Source: Lachnospiraceae bacterium (GTDB lineage Bacteria > Bacillota > Clostridia > Lachnospirales > Lachnospiraceae). From it: a stretch of 64,000 nt of DNA. Location: contig SVEG01000014.1 of the NCBI GenBank assembly GCA_015057505.1, positions 17,670 through 81,669 on the forward strand, in the 5' to 3' direction. Positions 17,466-26,212 of the stretch are shown here, one piece after another; within the stretch, counting starts at the first letter, position 1; each line of letters starts with the position of its first letter. The notes beneath the pieces are model-generated. The model did not search any database. It had not been told where the DNA came from and saw only the letters and a program-made list of their open reading frames with translations. Made by a program: the position numbers and the translations under genes.

Positions 17466-18023
17466 TTATATTAGTAATCCATTATCTACTTCCGTCTTGT
17501 TCTCACTTAAGTATTCCTTTATGTATTCGGAAACCTCGTATGAGTCAAGTTCAACATCACCAAGGATTTGCTTAAACTCCCTCGTATCAAGTTCAAAGCC
17601 TCTCTCATCCACCTGATACTTATACAAGAAATCTATACCCGTATTATAATGAATCAAAGTATGAATCGTCGAATTAATATCACCAAGTGGCATCCTGTCA
17701 ATATGTGAAAGCCCGAAAACTGCTTCCACTCTCGTACCTTTACCCAAGGTCGATTCTATAACAAATGAACCCCCAGTGCTCTCGGCAGCCAATTTAAAAA
17801 ACGGAATACCGAGTCCGACTTTTCTTGTCTTTCTTGTCGTATAAAACGGATCTGTTACTCTCTTTACCTGTTCTTCATTCATACCGCAGCCATTATCTTC
17901 AATCACAACTGTAAGCGTATCCTCCGAATTAAGCGCAATCACACTTATTTGAATAAGAGAAGCCCCCGCAGTGATGGAGTTCTGTGCCACATCCAGAATG
18001 TTTAAGGAAATCTCCGGCATCAT
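17466..18023 (-). CDS. HATPase_c ATP-binding protein in the hydrogenase operon
   Basis: A 185-residue GHKL ATPase domain like a histidine-kinase catalytic domain without a phosphoacceptor: N box LDVAQNSITAGAS, G1 box IEDNGCGM, F-box-like TDPFYTTRKTRKVGLGIPFF including the G2-type glycines. The C-terminal 70 residues are unassigned. Proteins like this are typical between the NuoE-like and ferredoxin genes in Clostridia hydrogenase operons; the function is not established but may be regulatory. AAGGATTTTGG precedes tandem ATG codons. Confidence 0.82.
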   Translation of the reverse strand: MMPEISLNILDVAQNSITAGASLIQISVIALNSEDTLTVVIEDNGCGMNEEQVKRVTDPFYTTRKTRKVGLGIPFFKLAAESTGGSFVIESTLGKGTRVEAVFGLSHIDRMPLGDINSTIHTLIHYNTGIDFLYKYQVDERGFELDTREFKQILGDVELDSYEVSEYIKEYLSENKTEVDNGLLI

Positions 18024-18041
18024 AATGATTTACCAAAATCC

Positions 18042-18602
18042 TTATTCGTATTTTTTAAGAATATCTGCAACGTCATCAGCAGTAAGTCTGCCGTAAACGT
18101 CATCATTTACAGTAATAACCGGCGCAAGACCGCAGGCACCAATACAACGACATGCCTCTAACGAGAACTTGCCGTCAGGTGTACATCCGCCGCCTTCGAT
18201 ACCGAGCAATTCCTGTAACTTGTCATAAATTTCACCTGAACCCTTAACATAACATGCAGTACCAAGACAGACTGAAATCTTGTACTTACCCTTAGGGTTG
18301 AGTGCAAACTGTGAGTAGAATGTTGCTACTCCGTATACCTTCTCAAGCGGTATATTCATCTCGTTTGCAATAATAGTCTGGACTTCAATAGGAAGATATC
18401 CGTATATCTCCTGTGCCTTCTGCATAACCGGCATTAAAGCACCCTTGTCATCCTTCAATTCCTGAATAACTTTAATAAGTTGTTCTTCCTGTTCTTTTGT
18501 TCCGTTAAAAGGCACTGTACAAATCTTGTTAGCTCTCTTACTCTCGCAGTTACATGAGCATGTGCCTTCGCCAAAAGAATCTGTGATTTTTTGAGAAACC
18601 AT
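18042..18602 (-). CDS. hydC: NuoE-like 2Fe-2S subunit of the bifurcating hydrogenase
   Basis: A 186-residue thioredoxin-like subunit. The C-terminal half carries the four 2Fe-2S cysteines in CLGTACYVKG and CRCIGACGLAP; the middle has YGVATFYSQF, typical of NuoE. An N-terminal stretch with CSCNCES (residues 14-20) is an extra cysteine cluster of unknown role. First gene of the operon, with AAGGAGG before the ATG and a promoter at 18656-18726. It passes electrons between HydB and HydA. Confidence 0.92.
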   Translation of the reverse strand: MVSQKITDSFGEGTCSCNCESKRANKICTVPFNGTKEQEEQLIKVIQELKDDKGALMPVMQKAQEIYGYLPIEVQTIIANEMNIPLEKVYGVATFYSQFALNPKGKYKISVCLGTACYVKGSGEIYDKLQELLGIEGGGCTPDGKFSLEACRCIGACGLAPVITVNDDVYGRLTADDVADILKKYE

Positions 18603-18655
18603 CTTCTACCTCCTTGACTATTTTTTAACAATCCAAATTACACTATGTCAAAAAT

Positions 18656-18726
18656 TACATGACAATATGTCGCCATATACATGACATTATAACACACCTT
18701 ATTTTAAAAATCTACAATATATTGTA
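18656..18726 (-). promoter_or_regulatory. Hydrogenase operon promoter with direct repeats and a palindrome
   Basis: A TATAAT -10 lies at 18686-18691. TGTCATGTA occurs twice on the minus strand (18678-18686 and 18656-18664), exactly 22 bp apart, i.e. on one face of the helix just downstream of the -10. A perfect palindrome TACAATATATTGTA (18713-18726) overlaps the poorly conserved -35 region. The arrangement fits a regulated promoter with two binding elements; the regulator is unknown. It is not an obvious Rex site. Confidence 0.7.
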
Positions 18727-18741
18727 ATTTTAAAATTGTTT

Positions 18742-20541
18742 TTAAATTAATTTTCGTGTATATTCCTTTAACCATGATTTTTCGTCTTCATCAAGATATT
18801 CTGCCAATTCAGAATACACTTTTTCGTGATATCTGTTGAGCCTTTCAATATCCTCTCCGTTTAAATACCTTGTGTCGATTCCGTCAAGATCAATCGGTGC
18901 AAGTGTCAACGTTTCAAAACACATATAGCGTCCGTATTCGTTCACAAATGCCTCTTTACATAAAAGTTCATTCTCGATTCTTATACCGTGACTGCCCTCA
19001 ATATATACGCCGGGCTCATTGCTTGTAACCATGCCTTCTTCAAAAACACCGCTGTCGTTACGTTCTGCAACCGTCTTCCATCGAAAACCGTTTGGCCCCT
19101 CATGAACACTGAGCATATACCCAACACCATGTCCTGTACCGCATCTGTAGTCAAGTCCCTCACTCCAAAGCGGACCTCTCGCCAGAATATCAAGATTTTG
19201 ACCGTTGCAGCCATACAAAAACTTAGCATCAGAAAGTGCAAGCATTCCCTTTACAACAAGTGTAAAATGTTTTTTCCATTCGTCCTCTACCTGTCCAAGC
19301 ACAAAGGTTCTTGTAATATCCGTACTACCTTCAAGATAATGCCCGCCTGAATCCACAAGAAGCATACCCTCCGCCTTAAGTGTAGCGCAGGATTCTTCCG
19401 TCGCACTATAATGCATCATTGCAGCATTCTCATTATATGCACTAATTGTATCAAAACTCGGTCCCTTATAATTAAGCATCATTCCTCTAAGCGACTCCAG
19501 ATACTCTGCCGTGCTTATCTCTGTCATAGGGTTCTTTCCAATATTATTCTTAAGCCAGTACATAAATTTAGTAACGGCAATACCGTCCTTAATATGTGCA
19601 TCCACAAGATTCTTCTGCTCAATCTCGTTTTTCATGGCCTTCATTTTAAGCGATGGATTCGGATAATCAATAAGCTGGATATGTCTGTTTTCCAAAACCT
19701 TCTTGATAGCAAAATTAACCTTGCTTTTATCAAGAAGAACTCTCTGGTTTGTAGGGAGATTGCCGAGATATTTCAAAAGGTCAGCATAATCCGTTGTCAC
19801 AACTCCTACTTTTTCCATAGCAACCGCGACCGTTTCCTGCATATCCTCTTCATGTGTAAACCACACAGCAAAATCCTTGGTTATTACAAGGTATGACAAA
19901 ACAACCGGACAATTTTTAATATCGTTACCACGCACGTTAAGAATCCACGCAATGTCTTCAAGTGTGGAAATAACATGGCATGTTGCTCCGACGCTCTCCA
20001 TATATGCCCTTATATCCGCAAGCTTGTCCGTAGTTGATTTACCACAATACATATAATCAAGATTGTAGATTTCCTCATGCGGAAGAAGTTCCGGTCTGTC
20101 TTCCCAAACCCTATCCACAAGATCTAGGTCATACTTTAAAACAGCGCCCTGATAATTAAGTCTCATCTCAAGCTGAGATGCAGTCTTTGCATTAACAACG
20201 CGACCGTCAAAAGCTACAACATCTCCGCTCCCCACATTTTCAAGCAAATATTCAAGTATCTGCTTAACACCTTCTTGTCCGACACGAAAAAGTTCTATTC
20301 CCGTACCTTTGAGTTCTTTTGCCGCCTGAATATGGTATCTTCCGTCAGTCCACAATCCTGCCATATTTTTTCCAATAAGAAGTGCACCAGCAGAACCTGT
20401 AAATCCTGACAAATATTCTCTGCATTTAAAATAGTCTCTGACATATTCCGACTGATGAAAATCCTCCGACGGTACATAAAGCCAGTCAACTTTTTCTTCA
20501 AGCATAACCTTTCTAATTGCCGCAATCCTGCTTTTAATCAT
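18742..20541 (-). CDS. Xaa-Pro aminopeptidase (M24B, AMPP2-like long form)
   Basis: A 600-residue aminopeptidase P that cleaves the N-terminal residue before proline. It has two creatinase N-domains (about 1-290), then the pita-bread catalytic domain with the five metal ligands in LLVDSGG, STDITRT, GTGHGVGYM, NEPGVY and IENELL. The length matches the 600-residue eukaryote-like AMPP2 group found in Firmicutes. ATG chosen with AAAGG 8 bases upstream; it lies one base after the DUF3737 stop, so the genes are coupled. Cytoplasmic. Confidence 0.93.
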   Translation of the reverse strand: MIKSRIAAIRKVMLEEKVDWLYVPSEDFHQSEYVRDYFKCREYLSGFTGSAGALLIGKNMAGLWTDGRYHIQAAKELKGTGIELFRVGQEGVKQILEYLLENVGSGDVVAFDGRVVNAKTASQLEMRLNYQGAVLKYDLDLVDRVWEDRPELLPHEEIYNLDYMYCGKSTTDKLADIRAYMESVGATCHVISTLEDIAWILNVRGNDIKNCPVVLSYLVITKDFAVWFTHEEDMQETVAVAMEKVGVVTTDYADLLKYLGNLPTNQRVLLDKSKVNFAIKKVLENRHIQLIDYPNPSLKMKAMKNEIEQKNLVDAHIKDGIAVTKFMYWLKNNIGKNPMTEISTAEYLESLRGMMLNYKGPSFDTISAYNENAAMMHYSATEESCATLKAEGMLLVDSGGHYLEGSTDITRTFVLGQVEDEWKKHFTLVVKGMLALSDAKFLYGCNGQNLDILARGPLWSEGLDYRCGTGHGVGYMLSVHEGPNGFRWKTVAERNDSGVFEEGMVTSNEPGVYIEGSHGIRIENELLCKEAFVNEYGRYMCFETLTLAPIDLDGIDTRYLNGEDIERLNRYHEKVYSELAEYLDEDEKSWLKEYTRKLI

Positions 20542-20542
20542 T

Positions 20543-21391
20543 TTATTCACCTTTCCGGTCCGTTATAATTATTTCTCCTCTTGCCTTTGGAGAATCCATA
20601 ATAATTTCTGTAACTTCAGGTACTCTTATACAGCCGGCTAAAGGATTTTTGATACTTATAACAGGTGTTGTAATGGCCGCCTCAACCTCTGACTTTTCAA
20701 AACACAAATCAGCATCCAAAAGCTCACAATCAATAAGCTTAAGACCTTTGCAATAACAAAACGGCTGTGTTCCCGAAATCTTACAGTTCTCAAGTGTCAG
20801 ATTCTCTGAATACCACGCAAGGTATTCACCTTTTATAACACTGTTTCTCACAACAATATTCTTACCATGCCAAAATGCATCCTTTGTATCAAAAACACAA
20901 TCCTCAAATACTGCATCCTCAATATATTGGAAGGAATATTTACCGTTAAGGTGCATATCCTTAAACCTAAGTTTTGTTGCACCAAACATAAAATATTCTC
21001 CCTGTGCGCTACTTCGCTCCATGCGGATATTATCAGTCTTCCAACCAAACTCCGATGAAATAATATCGCAGTCTTCAATCACGACATCTTTACACTCTCT
21101 AAGAGCCTTAATTCCATGTAGTTTGGAATTCTTAATTCTGACATCTTCTGAATACCAAAGTGCCGCACGGCAGTTTACGGTAAGCTCCGTACCTGCTATC
21201 TCTAAATTCGTGTCATGCCAGAAAGGATATCGAAGATTCCAGTAGCAATCTTCAACAATAATATTGCTACTCTCTTTAAGAGCACTTTCTCCGTCAGTCG
21301 GTCCTTCAAACTTACACTTCTTAACAACAACTCCGTCGCTTTCATAAAGTGCTCTTTCTTCGTCAAAAATCTGATTCTCTATAATTCTCAT
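20543..21391 (-). CDS. DUF3737 beta-helix protein
   Basis: A 282-residue protein made of about ten short repeats with aromatic/charged turns (PFWHDTNLEI; ALWYSEDVRI; AFWHGKNIVV; LAWYSENLTL), giving a right-handed beta-solenoid as predicted for DUF3737. No catalytic motif recognised; no signal peptide. Directly upstream of the Xaa-Pro aminopeptidase with a one-base gap. The ribosome site is weak. Function of the family is unknown. Confidence 0.78.
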   Translation of the reverse strand: MRIIENQIFDEERALYESDGVVVKKCKFEGPTDGESALKESSNIIVEDCYWNLRYPFWHDTNLEIAGTELTVNCRAALWYSEDVRIKNSKLHGIKALRECKDVVIEDCDIISSEFGWKTDNIRMERSSAQGEYFMFGATKLRFKDMHLNGKYSFQYIEDAVFEDCVFDTKDAFWHGKNIVVRNSVIKGEYLAWYSENLTLENCKISGTQPFCYCKGLKLIDCELLDADLCFEKSEVEAAITTPVISIKNPLAGCIRVPEVTEIIMDSPKARGEIIITDRKGE

Positions 21392-21436
21392 ATCTGTTTC
21401 ATACTTTCTTTTGTTTATTACATAAATATGTTCGTA

Positions 21437-22012
21437 CTACGATATTGCTCTGCGAACAAGGTCAAGTGCATATAAAACGGTACCGGTACGCACCTGTAAC
21501 CTGTCACCTTCAAAAATATGTTTTTCTACAACAGTTTCACCATTATAGTTGCATGCCATATACACAAGTCCGACAGGCTTCTTTGGTGTACCGCCATCCG
21601 GACCTGCAATGCCAGTCACAGCAATACTTACATCTGCATTTGCCGCCTGTATTGCACCTTTTGCCATCTCTCTTGCCGTCTGTTCGCTTACGGCACCGTA
21701 TTTTGCGAGAGTATCCTTCGATACCCCAAGAAGCTTCTGTTTTGATTCGTTAGCATAGGTTATATAACCTTCCTTGAAAACAGACGATACTCCCGGTACA
21801 TTCACAAGGGTAGCTCCAATAAGTCCACCCGTACATGACTCGGCTGTAGTAATTGTAAGTTGCTTCTTAAGAAGCAAATCAACCACAATTTCTTCAGGCT
21901 TATAATTACAAGATAAGCCTACCCCTGCGCACTCTTGTGCAGGGTAGGCTGTATTATTATCTGTTGTTTTATTAAGCAAATCTGTTCCGACAGAAGTTTT
22001 GTCTACCGTCAT
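21437..22012 (-). CDS. cinA: CinA C-terminal domain (nicotinamide-nucleotide amidase, PncC type)
   Basis: A 191-residue single-domain CinA_C/PncC protein that deamidates NMN to NaMN in pyridine-nucleotide recycling. The motif TTAESCTGG is at 54-62 with its catalytic serine, and AVTGIAGPDGGTPKKPVG holds the second conserved block. The first ~37 residues are an unusual extension not seen in normal PncC and are partly encoded by a strong hairpin (21916-21950). Start ATG overlaps the pgsA stop as TAATG. The extension is probably real because no other start codon lies before the domain. Confidence 0.88.
   Translation of the reverse strand: MTVDKTSVGTDLLNKTTDNNTAYPAQECAGVGLSCNYKPEEIVVDLLLKKQLTITTAESCTGGLIGATLVNVPGVSSVFKEGYITYANESKQKLLGVSKDTLAKYGAVSEQTAREMAKGAIQAANADVSIAVTGIAGPDGGTPKKPVGLVYMACNYNGETVVEKHIFEGDRLQVRTGTVLYALDLVRRAIS
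21916..21950. repeat. GC-rich hairpin inside the cinA N-terminal extension
   Basis: A 17-base arm (21916-21932) and a 14-base arm (21937-21950) pair with a TCTT loop and two small bulges. The arms are unusually GC-rich for this region and encode about 12 residues in frame. No T-run follows, so it is not an intrinsic terminator. It looks like a palindromic insertion or an mRNA structure that modulates cinA translation. Confidence 0.6.
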
Positions 22013-22557
22013 TACTGATTGCCCTCCTTTAAAACATCTTTATTCTTGATAAGATAATCAATAAGCGAAATAATTGTAAGTGCAAGTGATGCCCAAATAA
22101 GAACCTGTTCAACGATTCTGAATGCATCTATCGGAATATTAAGAAGAAGCACAATAATCATAACCATCTGAACAACTGTCTTAAGCTTGCCCCAATAACC
22201 TGCCGCAATTACAACGCCATTGTCTGCGGCAATTGTTCTGAAAGCACCGATAATTAATTCTCTTGCAATAATTACAAGCACAATTATAGATGAAATCTTG
22301 CCAAGTTCGATAAAGCAGATAAGTGCCGAACACACAAGAAGCTTATCCGCAATCGGATCCATAAATTTGCCAAAGTTGGTTACAAGGTTATACTTTCTTG
22401 CAATCTTACCATCCAAGAGATCAGTAAAGCTTGCTATTGCAAAAATCGCAAGTGCAATATAATCGCTTGCCGGATCGCAAAAATCCGTCATAAGAAAAAA
22501 TACAAAAAACGGTATCATACACACTCTTAATATTGTTAATTTGTTGGGTAAATTCAT
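22012..22557 (-). CDS. pgsA: CDP-diacylglycerol-glycerol-3-phosphate 3-phosphatidyltransferase
   Basis: PgsA makes phosphatidylglycerol phosphate from CDP-diacylglycerol at the inner membrane. The 181-residue protein has the complete CDP-alcohol phosphotransferase motif (D46, D49-G50, A53-R54, G63, D67, D71) and about five to six membrane segments. Its ATG overlaps the rimO stop (ATGA) and its stop overlaps the cinA start (TAATG), so three genes are translationally coupled. The order rimO-pgsA-cinA is common in Firmicutes. Confidence 0.94.
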   Translation of the reverse strand: MNLPNKLTILRVCMIPFFVFFLMTDFCDPASDYIALAIFAIASFTDLLDGKIARKYNLVTNFGKFMDPIADKLLVCSALICFIELGKISSIIVLVIIARELIIGAFRTIAADNGVVIAAGYWGKLKTVVQMVMIIVLLLNIPIDAFRIVEQVLIWASLALTIISLIDYLIKNKDVLKEGNQ

Positions 22558-23885
22558 TCTGCTATCTCTCCTATCAAATCGTATTCCTGAGCCCCCGTAA
22601 TTCTTACTTTTACAAAAGCTCCTGACATTATTTCTTCGTCTGTAACTACAAATACAAGTCCGTCCACATTCGGCGCATCCATATAAGTTCTTCCCGCATA
22701 TGCATTGGCATCAGGTATCTTCCCTTCAATCAAGACCTCATAGATATTACCTATCTTCTCCTGCGCTTTCTCAAATGCAATCTCCTGCTGAAGTTCCATA
22801 AGCTCGTCGCGTCTGTCTTCTTTAACCTCGTCTTCAATCTGATCCGGAAGCTTCGCCGCAGGCGTATCTTCCTCAGGTGAATAAGCAAACACACCGAGTC
22901 TGTCAAATTCCATCTCATCCGCAAATCTGTATAATTCCTCGTGCTGTTCCTGCGTTTCGCCCGGGAAACCGCTGATAAGTGTAGTTCTTAACACTATATC
23001 AGGAATTTCTTTTCTCAGAAGACCTATAATATTACGAAGGTCCTCCTGATTGGTTCGACGTCCCATATGCTTAAGTACCGTATCATCCGCATGCTGAATC
23101 GGAATATCAAGATAATGACAAATCTTAGGCTCTTCCTTAATTACGTCTATAAGCTCCTGCGTTATCTCTTCAGGATAGCAGTACAGGATTCTTATCCACT
23201 GAATTCCACTGACTTTACAAAGTTCCCTAAGAAGTGTCGGCAACATCTTCTGGCCATAGATGTCCATACCATAAAGCGTTGTCTCCTGCGCAACAAGAAG
23301 AAGTTCTTTAACTCCCTTATCTGCAAGCTCCTCAGCCTCGTTAATAAGCTGTTCCATCGGCACACTTCTATAATTACCGCGAATTCTCGGAATAATACAG
23401 TAAGTACAGTGCTTGTCACAACCCTCGGCTATCTTAAGATATGAATACCAACCGCCCGTTGTTATAACACGACCCGTATCTGTTCTTGCAAGCTTAGTAA
23501 GCGGTTCAAAGCTTTCACTTATCTCGGTATTATTCTCAAGTGCTTTCTTAACGACTTCATTAATTTTTTCAAAGGATGCCGTGCCTATAAGTCCGTCAAC
23601 CTCAGGAATCTCTGTCTTAATCTCTTCTCTGTAACGCTCCGCAAGACAGCCTGCCACAACAAGTGCCTTACATTTACCGTCCGTCTTCATCTGCGCCATA
23701 TCAATTATGGTCTGAATACTCTCTTCTTTGGCATCCTGAATGAAACAACAGGAATTGATTACAATAACCTCTGCTTCATATTCATCATCAGTAAATGTAT
23801 AACCGTCTCTTAAAAGATGCCCCATCATAACCTCAGTATCAACAAGGTTCTTGTCGCATCCGAGCGATATAAACATTATTTTCAT
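22554..23885 (-). CDS. rimO: Ribosomal protein S12 methylthiotransferase
   Basis: RimO, a radical-SAM enzyme, adds a methylthio group to an Asp of ribosomal protein S12. The 443-residue protein has an N-terminal UPF0004 domain (GCDKNLVDTEVMMG with cluster cysteines at 10, 46 and 80 approx.), the radical-SAM CDKHCTYC motif at about 155, and a C-terminal TRAM domain. GCDKNLVD and the TRAM form favour RimO over MiaB. AGGAG before the ATG; heads the rimO-pgsA-cinA group. Confidence 0.94.
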   Translation of the reverse strand: MKIMFISLGCDKNLVDTEVMMGHLLRDGYTFTDDEYEAEVIVINSCCFIQDAKEESIQTIIDMAQMKTDGKCKALVVAGCLAERYREEIKTEIPEVDGLIGTASFEKINEVVKKALENNTEISESFEPLTKLARTDTGRVITTGGWYSYLKIAEGCDKHCTYCIIPRIRGNYRSVPMEQLINEAEELADKGVKELLLVAQETTLYGMDIYGQKMLPTLLRELCKVSGIQWIRILYCYPEEITQELIDVIKEEPKICHYLDIPIQHADDTVLKHMGRRTNQEDLRNIIGLLRKEIPDIVLRTTLISGFPGETQEQHEELYRFADEMEFDRLGVFAYSPEEDTPAAKLPDQIEDEVKEDRRDELMELQQEIAFEKAQEKIGNIYEVLIEGKIPDANAYAGRTYMDAPNVDGLVFVVTDEEIMSGAFVKVRITGAQEYDLIGEIAE

Positions 23886-23894
23886 AAAAATCTC

Positions 23895-24329
23895 CTATTC
23901 TAAAATCACCGTGAACGGTCCATCATTGGTAAGAGCAACCTTCATGTCGGCACCAAACTTACCCCTGCCTACGTTCTTAACTTCTTTTTCGCAAAGACTT
24001 ATGAAATACTCATAAAGTCTCTCTGCCATCTCCGGCGGACCTGCTTCAATAAAACTTGGTCTGTTGCCCTTACGGCAATCAGCATACAATGTAAACTGTG
24101 AAACAATAAGCAAACTTCCATCCACCTGTCCGAGCGAAAGATTAGTCTTTCCTTCGGAATCTTCAAAAATCCTAAGCCCTATAAGCTTCTTAACTATTCT
24201 CTCGCAAGTCTGCTCGTCATCTTCCTTGCCTACGCCGAGAAGAACAAGGTAGCCCTTGCCTATTTCACTGATTACTTCACCGTCTACAGTTACACTGGCA
24301 TTCGTAACTCTCTGAACTACTGCTTTCAT
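23895..24329 (-). CDS. dtd: D-aminoacyl-tRNA deacylase
   Basis: Dtd hydrolyses D-amino acids (and glycine mischarged on tRNA-Ala) from tRNA. The 144-residue protein has all the signatures: MKAVVQRVTNASV at the start, SQFTLYAD around residue 78, the catalytic Thr region KGNRPSF, and the Gly-cis-Pro loop NDGPFTV at the end. Cytoplasmic dimer. It lies between hisZ and rimO with short gaps; co-transcription is likely. Confidence 0.95.
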   Translation of the reverse strand: MKAVVQRVTNASVTVDGEVISEIGKGYLVLLGVGKEDDEQTCERIVKKLIGLRIFEDSEGKTNLSLGQVDGSLLIVSQFTLYADCRKGNRPSFIEAGPPEMAERLYEYFISLCEKEVKNVGRGKFGADMKVALTNDGPFTVILE

Positions 24330-24374
24330 CTTAAATTCCTCTACTTAACAAATTATCTGTATCTGCCAAATGAT

Positions 24375-25616
24375 TTAAATCTCATCAACCTGAATCATAC
24401 TTCCATCTCTTAACGATACTTCATTAGCCTCATCACCGAGATAATATATAGTTGAAGCACCGTAATTATTGGCATATTCAAGATAATTCTCTATTGTCTT
24501 CTCCCTGAACTTTCTGATAAGCTCAACACGAATTCCCTGCGTACGAAGCTTACATGCCGCAGAAATAGCCTCCTGTTGCTTCTCCTGCTCATAAAGAATA
24601 ATTGTCTGACCTTCAGGAAGTTCCGCTTCAATCTTTTGGCTTGAAAGTGCAAGCATAAGTCTGTCGATTACTATGGCAAAACCGACTGACGGTGCATCCT
24701 TACCAAACTGTGCTATGAGATTGTCGTAACGACCGCCTGTAACAATCGCATCACCTGTTCCGTAAGTATATGCCCTGAAAATAATACCCGTGTAATATTT
24801 ATAGTGACCGAGCATATCAAGTTCAAACGAAACACGTTCTTCAAGCTTGTAATACTCAAGCACTTTATATAATTTCTCAAGGCGCTCTACAGCCTTGAGT
24901 GATATCTCATTGTCAGTATTCTCTTTTGCCTTGGCAAGCACGTCAAAACCGCCAAATAAGTCAGCCATTCCAAGGAATGATTTCTTAGTCTTATCATCAA
25001 TATTAATACTTGTAAGAAGTTCATCAACACCAAAATAATTCTTATTCTCAATAAGTTCACGAAGCTGTTCCTGAACATCCTCATCGATTCCGGCTTCTTC
25101 AACCAAGCCGTTAAAATAATCCACCTGTCCAATCTGAACCTGAAAATCCTTAAGTCCGCTTGCCATCATACACTGAACAACCATGGCAATTATCTCTGCA
25201 TCTGCATCAACAGTTGCATCCCCAATAAGCTCACATCCAAGTTGTGTAACTTCCTTAAGACGTCCCTGGTAACTGGAATTATTAATATATGTGTTACCCA
25301 TGTAGCAAAGACGGATAGGCATGTCCTCATCCATGAAATACTTTGTTGCAGCTCTCGCTACCGACGGAGTAATATCCGGTCTCAAAACAAGAGTATTACC
25401 GTCCCTATCAAAAAACTTAAACATCTCTCTTGATGCAACACTTCCGCGCTCTTTATTAAAAATATCAAAGAACTCAAATGTAGGTGTCTGGATATCCTTA
25501 TAACCGCAGGATGCAAAAACCTCATGTATATTCTCCTGTACGGCAAGCTTTCTTGCACACTCTTTATTATATATGTCACGAACACCTTCCGGTGTATGTA
25601 ATAATTGGTTTTTCAT
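24375..25616 (-). CDS. hisZ: ATP phosphoribosyltransferase regulatory subunit (HisZ)
   Basis: A 413-residue class II synthetase-like protein. VLRPDITPSVAR and LCYMGNTYINNSSYQGRLKEVTQLGCELIG match HisZ, the regulatory partner of short HisG, rather than true HisRS, whose motif 2 is GERFRYERP-like. No other his gene is nearby, so the partner HisG lies elsewhere. Start chosen at the 11th codon ATG (AAGGAAGG upstream); the first ATG has no site. C-terminus has an anticodon-binding-like domain (IILYEQEKQQEAI). Confidence 0.88.
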   Translation of the reverse strand: MKNQLLHTPEGVRDIYNKECARKLAVQENIHEVFASCGYKDIQTPTFEFFDIFNKERGSVASREMFKFFDRDGNTLVLRPDITPSVARAATKYFMDEDMPIRLCYMGNTYINNSSYQGRLKEVTQLGCELIGDATVDADAEIIAMVVQCMMASGLKDFQVQIGQVDYFNGLVEEAGIDEDVQEQLRELIENKNYFGVDELLTSINIDDKTKKSFLGMADLFGGFDVLAKAKENTDNEISLKAVERLEKLYKVLEYYKLEERVSFELDMLGHYKYYTGIIFRAYTYGTGDAIVTGGRYDNLIAQFGKDAPSVGFAIVIDRLMLALSSQKIEAELPEGQTIILYEQEKQQEAISAACKLRTQGIRVELIRKFREKTIENYLEYANNYGASTIYYLGDEANEVSLRDGSMIQVDEI

Positions 25617-25674
25617 GATATGTTTTTCCTTCCTTTTATCTCTCATAATAGCTTACTATCCGCTTTGGTTTCTG

Positions 25675-26211
25675 TCAATCTCTTCTGTCCAAATCCTTTT
25701 GTAAAAGCGGAAGAAAATGTACAAGCGCGCTTCCGTCCCGGTTCACACGATAGTCCTTATCTATCTCTTCATAAGTAAAACTTTTCCGTCCTTTTTCCGT
25801 TCTGCTTCTATCATAAAACTCTGCAAGCCTGTCATATGTAAGGTAATACATCTCATCCCTGCCCGTATACTGGATTATAAGGAATGAAACACCTCCCTGC
25901 TTCTCAAAATCCTCCATAAACTTAACCTGATGTTCATGTATATTGGCAAGCGGGAACGTATCTGTCCTGCACTCCTTGGCGTCAAAGCACACAGGAATCC
26001 CCTGCACCGTACCTATGTAATCGACCGTACTTTTCTGATCAAAATAAGCAAGTGTTATGTGATTATGCTCTTTATCAATCTGAATTGGTTTAATCGGAGT
26101 CGGAATCTTCTGAATAAGCGCAAGCTTCTTCTCCCGATATGCTTCAATCGTATAATTTATCAAATCCTCAAGGCCCGAGCCTCTAAGGCCTCTTGAGTTC
26201 CATGTTGCCAT
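25675..26211 (-). CDS. recU: RecU-type Holliday junction resolvase
   Basis: RecU cleaves Holliday junctions in Firmicutes. The 178-residue protein starts WNSRGLRGS and has the nuclease core DYIGTVQGIPVCFDAKEC (catalytic Asp and D-A-K) followed by TFPLANIHEHQVKFM. The basic N-terminus and C-terminal helices match RecU. The ATG follows a GTG-start alternative three codons upstream and sits 1 base from the rlu gene's stop. Usually linked to penicillin-binding genes; here it is in an RNA-modification neighbourhood. Confidence 0.86.
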   Translation of the reverse strand: MATWNSRGLRGSGLEDLINYTIEAYREKKLALIQKIPTPIKPIQIDKEHNHITLAYFDQKSTVDYIGTVQGIPVCFDAKECRTDTFPLANIHEHQVKFMEDFEKQGGVSFLIIQYTGRDEMYYLTYDRLAEFYDRSRTEKGRKSFTYEEIDKDYRVNRDGSALVHFLPLLQKDLDRRD

Positions 26212-26212
26212 A

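Noticed and set aside
18686..18726. Rex operator at the hydrogenase promoter
   Set aside because: The palindrome TACAATATATTGTA lacks the TTGT/ACAA spacing and core expected of Rex sites.
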